64,000 bases of DNA, taken from the NCBI GenBank assembly GCA_021413975.1, contig JAIOPJ010000033.1:124001-188000 (forward strand), given 5' to 3'. The translations under genes and the position numbers were made by a program. Positions 27,005-35,120 of the stretch are shown one piece after another (the stretch's first letter is position 1; each line of letters begins with the position of its first letter). The notes beneath the pieces were generated by a model. That model saw only the letters and a program-made list of their open reading frames with translations, ran no database searches and had not been told where the DNA came from. The DNA is from Gemmatimonadota bacterium. GTDB taxonomy: Bacteria > Gemmatimonadota > Gemmatimonadetes > Gemmatimonadales > Gemmatimonadaceae.

Positions 27005-28033
27005 GTGTTCATCGACATCGTCACCGTCCGTGTAGCCGCCGGCACCGGCGGCTCCGGCTGCACCTCGTTCCGTCGCGAGAAGTTCGCCCCCATGGGCGGC
27101 CCCGACGGTGGCGAGGGAGGGAAGGGCGGCGACGTGATCGTGCGCGGCGAGTCCAATCTCTCCACGCTCCTCGACTTCACGTACCGCGACAAGTGGGCGG
27201 CGGAGCGCGGCCAGCATGGCATGGGCAACAACAAGACCGGCGCCTCCGGAGAGGACATCATCCTGCCGGTGCCCCCCGGCACCGTGATCCGCGACAAGGA
27301 GACGGGCGAGCGCCTCGGCGAGATCATCGAGCACGGGCAGGAGATCCGCGTCGCCAAGGGGGGACGTGGCGGCAAGGGGAACTCGTTCTTCGCCACCGCC
27401 ACGCACCAGTCGCCGCGCGAGTGGCAGCCGGGCGAGGAAGGCGAGGAGCGGACACTGGAGTTCGAGCTCAAGCTGATCGCCGACATCGGCCTCGTGGGTC
27501 AGCCCAACGCCGGCAAGTCGACGCTCCTCTCGGTCATCTCCGCGGCACGCCCCAAGATCGCCGACTATCCCTTCACCACGCTCCAGCCGAACCTCGGCGT
27601 CGTGCAGCTCACCGACTCGCGCACCTTCGTGGTCGCCGACATCCCCGGCATCATCGAGGGCGCGCACGAGGGGAAGGGGCTGGGACTGCAGTTCCTGCGG
27701 CACATCGAGCGCACCCGCATGCTCGCCTTCCTGATCCCGATCGACACCATGGACTGGCAGGCCGAGTACGACCAGCTGCGCACGGAGATCGCGAGCTACT
27801 CGGCCGAACTCGCGCGGAAGCCGCACTGTGTCGTCTTCACCAAGCTCGACCTCCTGGGCGAGCACTATGTGCCGGAGATCGAGGCGCCCGACGCGTTCGG
27901 GAAGTACTCGATCTCGGCGGCGGGCCGGCTCGGCCTCGAGGAACTCAAGGCGGCCTGGTGGAGCCGGCTGCTCGAGATGCGGAAGAGCGCTGAACTGCAG
28001 AAGGCCGAAGAGGCTCGGCAGGCGCGCGGGTGA
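27005..28033 (+). CDS. obg: GTPase Obg/CgtA
   Basis: Ribosome-associated GTPase essential for large-subunit maturation. Of 342 residues, the first 158 are the glycine-rich Obg domain (FRREKFAPMGGPDGGEGGKGGD), then the G domain with G1 GQPNAGKSTLL (about residues 165-175), a switch with YPFTTLQPNLG, G3 DIPGIIEGA and G4 FTKLD. The protein ends soon after the G domain, so the OCT domain of longer Obg proteins is missing. Start GTG 27005 puts the conserved FIDIV at the N-terminus. The last four bases overlap dprA. Confidence 0.97.
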   Translation: MFIDIVTVRVAAGTGGSGCTSFRREKFAPMGGPDGGEGGKGGDVIVRGESNLSTLLDFTYRDKWAAERGQHGMGNNKTGASGEDIILPVPPGTVIRDKETGERLGEIIEHGQEIRVAKGGRGGKGNSFFATATHQSPREWQPGEEGEERTLEFELKLIADIGLVGQPNAGKSTLLSVISAARPKIADYPFTTLQPNLGVVQLTDSRTFVVADIPGIIEGAHEGKGLGLQFLRHIERTRMLAFLIPIDTMDWQAEYDQLRTEIASYSAELARKPHCVVFTKLDLLGEHYVPEIEAPDAFGKYSISAAGRLGLEELKAAWWSRLLEMRKSAELQKAEEARQARG

Positions 28034-28932
28034 GGCGCGCCGAGGTCCTGGGCCCGCGCGAACCGCGCTGGATCGGCGCCCAGGACCTCCCAGAGTGCTT
28101 CCGCGAGCTTTCGCGCCCGCCGGCGGGTTTGTGGTGCCTCGGGGACGCGGGTTCGCTCGCCGGCGTTCCCGATGGCCATGTGGCGATCGTGGGGACCCGT
28201 GAGGCCTCTCCCTATGGGATCCGCGTCGCCGAGCGACTGGCGGCTGCCTGCGCCAAGGCAGGGCTGGTGGTGGTGAGCGGACTCGCCCGCGGGGTGGACG
28301 CCGCCGCGCACCGCGCGGCCCTCGCCGAGGGTGGCCGGACGATCGGGGTGCAGGGGACCGGGGTCGACGTGCCCTATCCGGCCTCCCACCGGACCCTTCA
28401 CGATGCTCTCGTTCAGCGGGGGACCGTGATCTCCGAGATGGAGCCGGGCACCCGGGCCACGCCCGGATGCTTTCCTCGCCGGAACCGTCTGATCGCGGCC
28501 CTCTGCCGCGTGACCCTTGTGGTCGAGGCCGGGTTCAAATCGGGGGCCATCAACACCGCATCCCAGGCGCTTGACCTCGGCCGTACGGTCGCCGCCGTTC
28601 CGGGCCGAATCGACGACCCGGGTTCGTCGGGCGCCAATCTGCTCATCAGGGACGGCGCCCAGGTCATAACCGAGATCGCGGACCTATTGGCGCTGTTCGG
28701 GCCGGAGTTCGCCCTGCGGTACGGGGAGAGTCTGCGGCCGCGGTCGGAAGGCGTGGTTGCCGGGAGGGATCAGGCCGGGGGGAGCACGGGGCGTCAGCCG
28801 TTGGGTCCGGGACTCAAGGAGGAAGAGCAGGGTCCCGGAGGGTCACCTCGGGAACTCGCGGAGGGACTGCTCCGGGCCGAGCTCGACGGTTCGTTGCGTC
28901 GGGTCGGTCCGGGCTTGATGGCTCCGTGGTAG
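28030..28932 (+). CDS. dprA: DNA processing protein DprA (Smf)
   Basis: Single-strand DNA-binding RecA loader for transformation. The 300-residue protein shows the Rossmann core: VAIVGTREASPYG (about residue 52), VVSGLARGVDAAAHRAAL, TIGVQGTGVDVPYPASHRTL, ISEMEPGTRATPGCFPRRNRLIAALC and VVEAGFKSGAINTASQA. The N-terminal SAM-like domain is very short and the C-terminal winged helix appears reduced. It overlaps obg by four bases. In many bacteria topA follows; here a 710-base AT-rich gap follows instead. Confidence 0.93.
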   Translation: MRRAEVLGPREPRWIGAQDLPECFRELSRPPAGLWCLGDAGSLAGVPDGHVAIVGTREASPYGIRVAERLAAACAKAGLVVVSGLARGVDAAAHRAALAEGGRTIGVQGTGVDVPYPASHRTLHDALVQRGTVISEMEPGTRATPGCFPRRNRLIAALCRVTLVVEAGFKSGAINTASQALDLGRTVAAVPGRIDDPGSSGANLLIRDGAQVITEIADLLALFGPEFALRYGESLRPRSEGVVAGRDQAGGSTGRQPLGPGLKEEEQGPGGSPRELAEGLLRAELDGSLRRVGPGLMAPW

Positions 28933-29087
28933 CTGTCTCTCACGCGAGAGCGCCCCGACTTGGCTAGACTTAGGCGCGAGATTGTTCGGCGGCGGGTTCG
29001 GCCGGAAGGGCCAAGGGAGCTAGGGGAGATCCTGCCCGGTCCGGCCGCGTCGATTCGCAGCATTTCGTGGGCGGGCCGTGACCGGAC

Positions 29088-29096
29088 TTATCCACA
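29088..29096 (+). other. DnaA box 1 (perfect)
   Basis: TTATCCACA, an exact match to the DnaA consensus, on the plus strand. Confidence 0.7.
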
Positions 29097-29338
29097 CGGT
29101 TGCTCGGCTCATGCTTGGCGCTCTTGATTGCAGTCATCGAGAACGGACTCCCCTCACCAGCTCAACCCACGCGAGCCTACCGAACCATGAACACCGTCGC
29201 GGAGAAGACAGGGAAGGCCGCATTGGTGAAGAACCGTAAGAAGAGTCATATTGGCATGTTTGCGAACGGGCAACTCCGAAGTCGCTCCGGCACTGACACC
29301 GCTCGAAGCTAGAGTCTATTCGAGGTCTCCGAGTCGAC

Positions 29339-29347
29339 TGTGGATAA
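29339..29347 (-). other. DnaA box 2 (perfect)
   Basis: TGTGGATAA on the plus strand, i.e. TTATCCACA on the minus strand, 250 bases from box 1. Confidence 0.7.
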
Positions 29348-29460
29348 GTCGGAGACGGCCGCCAGGGCGGGGGAGCTTGCAGAAGGTGCCAGATCTCCTG
29401 GTTGAGAGGCAGATCAACCACTTCGCGCGCCGTCGACTCGATGGCATCGGTCGGAGCCGA

Positions 29461-29560
29461 GCACTGATACTAGACTTCAAGTATGTTATTGATTCAAATA
29501 GCTAATGAGTTGTAGTTAAATGGTTTGACAAATCACTTTAAGTCATTCTCAGCTAGGCTT
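29461..29560. other. AT-rich unwinding-element candidate
   Basis: 33 of 100 bases are G or C, against about two thirds in flanking genes. It lies between DnaA boxes 2 and 3, as a DNA unwinding element would. The low GC is directly counted; the function is inferred. Confidence 0.55.
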
Positions 29561-29642
29561 TCAGGCCGCTGCGGAGACGATCAGAGCCCGACTCCGTGCG
29601 CGCAACAGCTCTAGACCTCCCGCACTCAGCATCTCAATCCAG

Positions 29643-30818
29643 TTGAACCACACTGAACCGAACGCCTGGAGTCACGGAGACGTGGTTTATCCACACGTCT
29701 ACATCCATGTGCCCTTCTGCGTCCGTCGATGCTCGTACTGCGACTTCGCGATCGCCGTCCGAAAGGATGTCCCGGTCGCTGCGTTCGTTGACGCCATAAT
29801 GGCTGAGTTGGTAACGCGCGGAAGTTCCATCGATGCCACCAGGCTTCGATCACTCTATCTTGGCGGCGGGACGCCGTCGAAGCTCGGCGGACCAGGTGTC
29901 GCCGCACTTCTCAACAAGATCGCACGGAGTGCCGGTGTGGATGACTTTTCCACATCCGGTGGAGAACTCGAGATCACGGTCGAGGCGAATCCTGAGGACG
30001 TCTCGGCGGAGGCTTCCGACCTTTGGGCGGCGGCGGGGGTCAACCGGGTCTCCCTCGGCGTCCAGAGCTTTCACCCTGAAGTGCTCGAGTGGATGCACCG
30101 GGCGCACGGTCCACAGGCCCCAGGGGAGGCGGTCGCGAAGCTCCGCGACGCCGGCATCGACGACATATCCATAGATCTGATCTTCGCCCTTCCAGGGAAC
30201 CTGAGCCGGGACTGGGAGCGGGACCTCGCGCAGGCGCTCGAGCTGAAGCCGACCCACATCTCCCTGTATGGCCTGACCGTCGAGTCCAAGACCCCCCTCG
30301 GTCGCTGGACCGCCCGCGGGGAGGTCGTCGAAGCGCCTGAGGATCGGTACGCGGACGAGTTCATGGAGGCTCATCGGCTGCTGTCCGGAGCGGGTTTCGA
30401 CCACTATGAAGTGTCCAACTACGGCCTCCCCGGTCGAATGGCCCGGCACAACTCGGCCTACTGGATCGGGGCGCCCTACTTGGGGCTCGGCCCCTCAGCC
30501 CACGGATTCGACGGCGATCGCCGTCGGTGGAACGTGCCCGCCTACGCGGACTGGGCTACCCGTGTGGGTCGCGGTGAGGACCCGCGGGGCGGGGACGAAC
30601 TCCTCACCGCGTCGGAGCGGGAATCGGAGGCGGTCTACCTCGGACTTCGCACTTCCGGTGGACTTACTATCCGTGATAGTGAGATAACGACGGTTACTCC
30701 TTGGATAGACGCAGGCTGGGCGACGTTGGTGGACCGCACGCTGACACTGTCACCGCAGGGGTGGCTCAGGCTCGATTCGATCGCCGCCGCCTTGACTTCC
30801 ATCCGAAGTCGTTCGTAA
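29643..30818 (+). CDS. hemW: Radical SAM heme chaperone HemW (HemN-like)
   Basis: Radical SAM protein of 391 residues. VYIHVPFCVRRCSYCDF contains the CxxxCxxC iron-sulfur motif (about residue 25), followed by the family's LYLGGGTPSKL, EITVEANPEDV, VNRVSLGVQSF and SIDLIFALPG. HemW proteins deliver heme and differ from coproporphyrinogen dehydrogenase HemN; the CxxxCxxC lacks the extra Cys (CxxxCxxCxC) of true HemN. Possible starts are TTG 29643 and GTG 29682; neither has a well-spaced SD. The third DnaA box (29687-29695) lies inside the first codons. The hrcA promoter is inside its 3' end. Confidence 0.92.
   Translation: MNHTEPNAWSHGDVVYPHVYIHVPFCVRRCSYCDFAIAVRKDVPVAAFVDAIMAELVTRGSSIDATRLRSLYLGGGTPSKLGGPGVAALLNKIARSAGVDDFSTSGGELEITVEANPEDVSAEASDLWAAAGVNRVSLGVQSFHPEVLEWMHRAHGPQAPGEAVAKLRDAGIDDISIDLIFALPGNLSRDWERDLAQALELKPTHISLYGLTVESKTPLGRWTARGEVVEAPEDRYADEFMEAHRLLSGAGFDHYEVSNYGLPGRMARHNSAYWIGAPYLGLGPSAHGFDGDRRRWNVPAYADWATRVGRGEDPRGGDELLTASERESEAVYLGLRTSGGLTIRDSEITTVTPWIDAGWATLVDRTLTLSPQGWLRLDSIAAALTSIRSRS
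29687..29695 (+). other. DnaA box 3 (perfect)
   Basis: TTATCCACA at the 5' end of hemW. Two one-mismatch boxes follow inside the gene as an inverted pair: TGTGGATGA 29936-29944 and TTTTCCACA 29946-29954. Confidence 0.65.
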
Positions 30819-30821
30819 TCT
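30792..30821 (+). promoter_or_regulatory. hrcA promoter (leaderless)
   Basis: TTGACT at 30792-30797, 18-base spacer, TAATCT at 30816-30821. The -10 box ends seven bases before the hrcA ATG (30829), so the RNA should begin at the start codon. No CIRCE inverted repeat is seen here. Confidence 0.72.
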
Positions 30822-30828
30822 TAGACTT

Positions 30829-31887
30829 ATGGCCCTCCACGAGCTCTCAGAACGCGAACGTCGAGTCCTCGAGGCGGTCGTGCGATCCTATGTGGAGACG
30901 GCAGAGCCCGCGGGGTCGAGGACGATCTCCAGACGCTCCGGCATCGGAGTGTCCCCCGCGACGGTCCGCAACACCATGGCGGACCTCGAGGAGAAGGGCT
31001 TCCTCTTCCATCCGCACACCTCCGCCGGCCGGATCCCCACGGACAAGGCCTACCGCGTCTACGTCGACGACCTGATGCGGGTCGAGCCACCGGCGGCGAT
31101 CGATCGGGACCGCCTGGCGGAGCAGATCACGGGCGGTGGCTCGGCGATCGAGACCATCCTCAGGCGTGCGGCGCAATCGCTTGGCGTGCTCACGCAGGAA
31201 CTCGGGCTCGCGATCGGGCCGCGGCTCGACCAGACCATCCTGCTCAGGCTCGAGCTCGTCCGACTGACCTCGGAGAAGCTCATCCTGGTGCTCACGCTCA
31301 AGGGCGGCACCGTACGGACGATCTTCATCGAGATCCGCGGCGAGATCGCCGACGACGCGATCTCGGTGGTGCAGCAGGTGCTGAACGAGCGCCTCGGGGG
31401 ACTCTCCCTCGCCGAGATCCGCTCCAGCCTCGGCACGCGGCTGCGGGACGCGACTCCCGGCGGCGACGCCCATGAACTGCTGAACATCTTCCTGCAGGAA
31501 GGCGAGTCGCTGTTCGACGTGGCCTCGCCGCTCGAGGCGGACGCGGTGGTGCTCGGCCAGGCCTCGATCCTCGTCGACCAGCCGGAGTTCGCGAGCGGCG
31601 AGTCGATGAAGCGACTGATCACGCTCACCGAGACGCGCTCCGAGCTCGCCACGCTGCTGCGCGACCGCGCGTCGGCCCCCGGAGCGGGCGCGACCGGTGT
31701 CTCGATCACGATCGGCGACGAGCACGGCTCCTTGCTGCTCGGCGGCCTCACGCTGGTGACGGCCGAATACCGCGCGGGAAGCCTCACCGGTGTGATCGGC
31801 GTGATCGGGCCGACGCGGATGCCGTACGAGAAGGTGATCTCGCTCGTGTCGCACACCTCGTCGCTGGTGTCGGACCTGCTGACGTGA
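30829..31887 (+). CDS. hrcA: Heat-inducible transcription repressor HrcA
   Basis: Repressor of class I heat-shock genes that binds CIRCE operators and is kept active by GroEL. The 352-residue protein has the N-terminal winged helix (VLEAVVRSYVETAEPAGSRT and GVSPATVRNTMADLEEKGFL), the TSAGRIPTDKAYRVYVD junction, and the C-terminal dimer domain ending GVIGVIGPTRMPYEKVISLV. Start ATG 30829 sits seven bases behind a strong -10 box. It heads a group with a Ser/Thr kinase gene and dnaJ; dnaK, grpE and groEL are not in the window. Confidence 0.97.
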   Translation: MALHELSERERRVLEAVVRSYVETAEPAGSRTISRRSGIGVSPATVRNTMADLEEKGFLFHPHTSAGRIPTDKAYRVYVDDLMRVEPPAAIDRDRLAEQITGGGSAIETILRRAAQSLGVLTQELGLAIGPRLDQTILLRLELVRLTSEKLILVLTLKGGTVRTIFIEIRGEIADDAISVVQQVLNERLGGLSLAEIRSSLGTRLRDATPGGDAHELLNIFLQEGESLFDVASPLEADAVVLGQASILVDQPEFASGESMKRLITLTETRSELATLLRDRASAPGAGATGVSITIGDEHGSLLLGGLTLVTAEYRAGSLTGVIGVIGPTRMPYEKVISLVSHTSSLVSDLLT

Positions 31888-31929
31888 CGCCCCTCGCGCG
31901 GGCATGCGACGCGCGACATCCTTGAGAGC

Positions 31930-33831
31930 ATGGTGAACCATCCCGAGCGCGTGGATCCGCTCTTCCTCGAGTTCCAGCTCGCGGTGGCGGGCCGATACTC
32001 GATCGACCGGGAGCTCGGGCGCGGCGGCATGGGCGTGGTCTACCTCGCGCGCGACGTCCAGCTCGACCGTCCGGTGGCGATCAAGCTCCTGCCGCCCGAG
32101 CGCGCGCTCGACGAGGCGCTCCGCGAGCGGTTCCTCCGTGAGGCGCGGCTCGCCGCCAAGCTCTCGCACCCGAACATCATCCCGATCTTCGCGGTCGACG
32201 AGACCGACGGATTCGTGTTCTACGTGATGGCCTTCGTGGACGGCGAGACGCTCGGCGAGTGCGTCCGCGCGCGCGGGCCGATGGCGGCCTCCGAGGCCAC
32301 GCGCGTGCTGCGTGAAGTGGCCTGGGCGCTGGGACATGCGCATGGGCAGGGCGTGGTGCATCGCGACGTGAAGCCGGACAACATCATGCTCGAGCGCGGG
32401 ACGGGCCGTGCCCTCGTGACCGACTTCGGGATCGCCGCGGCGCTCGGGACCGACGACGGCCCCGAAGTCGCGGGGACGCCGGAGTACATGAGCCCCGAGC
32501 AGGCGCTGGGCGGGGAGCTCGATGCGCGGAGCGATCTCTACGGACTCGGCGCCACGGCGTACTTCCTCTGCGCGGGCCGCCCGCCCTTCAGCGGCGCCCG
32601 CGCCGTGGATGTGCTGGCGAAACAGGTCGCGACGGCGGCACCGGCCCTCTCGAGCGTGGGCGCATCGGTACCGCGGAAACTCGCGCACCTGATCGAGAAG
32701 TGCCTGGCGAAGGAGCCGAAGCACCGTCCCGCGAGCGCGCAGCATCTCGCGGAGCAGTTGACGCTCGCCGTGGAGCAGCGCCGCGAGGTGCCGGCGGCGC
32801 TGCGTGCGTTCGTGAAGCGCGACGGTCGCTTCACGGGAGGGGGGACTCTCGTCGTCGGGTACGTCGGACTGATGGGTGCGGTGCCAATCGTGATCGGGCT
32901 CGGTCCGTTCCTTGGCGTCGGAGTGATCGCCGCCACGATGCTGGGCATCCCCTTCGCCGCCATGACGATGGGTGCGCGCGGCCTGATCAGGCGGGGGTTC
33001 TCCCTCGCCGATGTCGGATCGGCGTTCGAGAGCGAGATCGAGCAGTTGCGGGAGGAATTCTCGTCGTCGGGTCGAGTCGAGCGGAAGCAGCTGGAAAGGG
33101 CCGCGGGCATCGCCGCGATGGGTGCGGGTTTCTCGATGATGGCGCTCATGTGGGTGTCCGGGATCGCCACCGGTGATTTCGCCGGCGCGTCGCTCGCCGC
33201 GAACTTCATCCCGTTCGCAGGGCTCTCGACGATCGGGGCGCTCGCGGTGCGTCAGGTGCTGCGCGCGCGGCGCCCCCATGCCTCACCCGAGTCGTGGGCC
33301 AAGCTCTGGGCGGGACGAGTGGGCCGCGCGGCCTTCGCCCTCGCACGCAAGCTCGGCGCCCGTCCGGCCGCAGGCGCATCGACGACCCACCGCGCGACGG
33401 AGATGGCGATCGGCATGGCCGCCGGTGAACTCTTCGCGTCGCTCCCGAAGGTCACGCAGAAGGCCCTCGGCGACGTACCGGGGATCGTGAACAACCTGCA
33501 GAAGGACGCGGCCTCGCTGCGCACGCGGCTCGACCAGCTGAACGAGTCGCTCGCCGACGCGGGGGATGCGGCGACCGGCCCCGAGTACGCCGAACTGCGA
33601 GAGGTGCGCGACGAGTTGGCCAAGCGACACCGCGACGTGATCACGACGCTCGAGACCACGCGACTCAACCTGCTCCGGCTGCACGCCGGCGCCGCGACCG
33701 TCGACGGGCTCACGACCCACTTCGACCTCGCTGACGAGGTCTCGCATGAGGTGCGGCGCCTGCTCGAGGCGCGCGGGGAGGTGGAGCGCTACCTCAAGTT
33801 CCCGTCGCCGCCGCGACCGACGCCCGGCTGA
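31930..33831 (+). CDS. Membrane Ser/Thr protein kinase (PknB/Stk type)
   Basis: Hanks-type kinase of 633 residues. The catalytic domain (about residues 20-280) shows LGRGGMGVVYLARD, VAIKLL with the catalytic Lys, HRDVKPDN (about residue 143), DFG (about 165) and GTPEYMSPEQ. It is followed by four hydrophobic segments (about 303-345 and 395-440) instead of the single helix plus PASTA repeats of PknB. The last 170 residues are charged and coiled-coil-prone (KDAASLRTRLDQLNESLADAGD). All catalytic residues are present. It lies between hrcA and dnaJ, so a role in stress signalling is suggested by position only. Confidence 0.93.
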   Translation: MVNHPERVDPLFLEFQLAVAGRYSIDRELGRGGMGVVYLARDVQLDRPVAIKLLPPERALDEALRERFLREARLAAKLSHPNIIPIFAVDETDGFVFYVMAFVDGETLGECVRARGPMAASEATRVLREVAWALGHAHGQGVVHRDVKPDNIMLERGTGRALVTDFGIAAALGTDDGPEVAGTPEYMSPEQALGGELDARSDLYGLGATAYFLCAGRPPFSGARAVDVLAKQVATAAPALSSVGASVPRKLAHLIEKCLAKEPKHRPASAQHLAEQLTLAVEQRREVPAALRAFVKRDGRFTGGGTLVVGYVGLMGAVPIVIGLGPFLGVGVIAATMLGIPFAAMTMGARGLIRRGFSLADVGSAFESEIEQLREEFSSSGRVERKQLERAAGIAAMGAGFSMMALMWVSGIATGDFAGASLAANFIPFAGLSTIGALAVRQVLRARRPHASPESWAKLWAGRVGRAAFALARKLGARPAAGASTTHRATEMAIGMAAGELFASLPKVTQKALGDVPGIVNNLQKDAASLRTRLDQLNESLADAGDAATGPEYAELREVRDELAKRHRDVITTLETTRLNLLRLHAGAATVDGLTTHFDLADEVSHEVRRLLEARGEVERYLKFPSPPRPTPG

Positions 33832-33909
33832 TCGAGCGGCCGGGTCGCGGTCTTCGGCGACTGACCCCGCCCTTGCCGCCGCGTGGCACCGCCCTTGCCT
33901 CATAGCCGT

Positions 33910-33946
33910 TAGCTTCCTCTTGGGCCCCGCCAGCACGGCAGGGGCC
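33910..33946 (+). promoter_or_regulatory. dnaJ leader: -10-like box and 5' hairpin
   Basis: TAGCTT at 33910-33915 would start an RNA near 33922, directly at a hairpin: GGCCCCGCC (33923-33931) pairs with GGC-A-GGGGCC (33937-33946). No CIRCE element and no clear -35 box were seen. The hairpin could stabilise the message or affect translation of dnaJ 20 bases further on. Confidence 0.4.
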
Positions 33947-33965
33947 AGTCACCCTGGCGTCCATC

Positions 33966-35105
33966 ATGGCCGATTTCTACACAACGCTCGGTGTCGCGAA
34001 GACCGCTTCGGACGACGAGATCAAGCAGGCATATCGCAAGCTCGCGATGCAGTTCCACCCCGACCGGAACGGGGGCTCCAAGGAGGCCGAGGAGAAGTTC
34101 AAGGAGATCACCGAGGCGTATGACGTCCTCCGCGATCCCCAGAAGCGGGCCGCGTTCGATCGCTACGGCGAGGCCGGATTGCGCGGTGGCGGAGCCGGCG
34201 GGGCGGGGGGCTTCCACCATGTGGACCTCTCCGAAGCACTCAACATCTTCATGCGCGACTTCGGCCTCGGCGACCTCTTCGGAGGGGCAGGCGGCGGCCG
34301 CCAGCAGAGTGGTCCTCGCTCGGGCGCCGATGTGAAGGTCGACCTCGACCTCTCCATGCTCGAGGTGGCGACGGGCGTCTCCAAGCAGGTGAAGATGAAG
34401 CTGCTCGACCCCTGCGAACGCTGCAAAGGCGCCGGCGCCGAGCCGGGGACGCAGACGCAGCGCTGCGCGACCTGCGCCGGGCAGGGCGAGGTGCGTCGCG
34501 CGCAGCAGAGCTTCTTCGGTCAGTTCGTGAGCGTCGCGCCCTGCCCGACCTGTCGGGGCGAGGGCGTGCAGATCACGAGCCCGTGCAAGTCGTGCCGCGG
34601 CGAAGGGCGGCAGCGTGGCGAGCACACGATCGACATCAAGGTGCCGGCCGGCGTCTCGTCGGGGCAGTACATGCACCTGCGCGGCGTCGGCAACGCCGGC
34701 GTGCGCGGCGGCCCGCGCGGCGACGTGATCGTGGTCTTCGACGTGGTCGAGGACGATCGGTTCGAGCGCGACGGCGAGGATCTCTACTGCGAGTCGCTGG
34801 TGACCTATCCGCAGCTGGTGCTGGGCGCGGACATCGAAGTGCCCGGCGTGACCGGTGCGCTCACGCTCAAGATCCCCTCAGGGACGCAGAGCGGGCACGT
34901 CTTCACGATGCGCGGCAAGGGATTGCCGCGCGTGAACGCCAGCGGCGTGGGCGACCTGCATGTGCGTGTGCAGGTCTGGACACCGCAGGACCTCGGACGC
35001 GAAGAGGAGCGACTGATCGAACAGCTGCAGGCGGTGCAGTCCAAGCCCCCCGAGCAGCGGGAGAAGGGATTCTGGGCCAAGATGAAGGAAGTGATCTCAG
35101 GATGA
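33966..35105 (+). CDS. dnaJ: Chaperone protein DnaJ
   Basis: Hsp40 co-chaperone of 379 residues that stimulates DnaK. The J domain (1-68) has the HPD tripeptide in MQFHPDRNGG; a Gly/Phe-rich part follows; the zinc domain (about 149-215) holds four CxxCxGxG units (CERCKGAG, CATCAGQG, CPTCRGEG, CKSCRGEG); and the C-terminal substrate domains end at about 345. All elements of a type I DnaJ are intact. It is followed by prmA after 15 bases. Confidence 0.98.
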   Translation: MADFYTTLGVAKTASDDEIKQAYRKLAMQFHPDRNGGSKEAEEKFKEITEAYDVLRDPQKRAAFDRYGEAGLRGGGAGGAGGFHHVDLSEALNIFMRDFGLGDLFGGAGGGRQQSGPRSGADVKVDLDLSMLEVATGVSKQVKMKLLDPCERCKGAGAEPGTQTQRCATCAGQGEVRRAQQSFFGQFVSVAPCPTCRGEGVQITSPCKSCRGEGRQRGEHTIDIKVPAGVSSGQYMHLRGVGNAGVRGGPRGDVIVVFDVVEDDRFERDGEDLYCESLVTYPQLVLGADIEVPGVTGALTLKIPSGTQSGHVFTMRGKGLPRVNASGVGDLHVRVQVWTPQDLGREEERLIEQLQAVQSKPPEQREKGFWAKMKEVISG

Positions 35106-35120
35106 GGAGGCGCGCGTAGC

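Larger units (their letters stand above)
28933..29642. other. Largest intergenic gap: AT-rich element with DnaA boxes
   Basis: A 710-base stretch without a credible gene in a window where most gaps are under 50 bases. It falls from high GC on both sides to 33% GC at 29461-29560 (counted) and about 27% at 29481-29540. Perfect DnaA boxes (TTATCCACA) lie at 29088-29096 (+) and 29339-29347 (-), with a third at 29687-29695 (+) just past the gap. The left part (28965-29050) has a TAGACT box and a potential CGGCCGG/CCGGCCG hairpin. A TTGACA at 29525-29530 has no -10 box at proper distance. Short frames here lack homology signals and SDs. Confidence 0.7.

Noticed and set aside
28965-29050. Possible small RNA after dprA (TAGACT box plus a CGGCCGG/CCGGCCG hairpin)
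   Set aside because: No -35 box and only short helices; it does not match the core motifs of SRP RNA, RNase P RNA or tmRNA.
29100-29505. Two short plus-strand frames (70 and 84 codons) in the AT-rich gap
   Set aside because: No SD, no family resemblance and composition unlike coding sequence; the gap is treated as non-coding.
29525-29530. Perfect TTGACA -35 box before hemW
   Set aside because: No TAnnnT box lies 16-18 bases downstream; the sequence there is CTCAGC-like. Kept only as a note.
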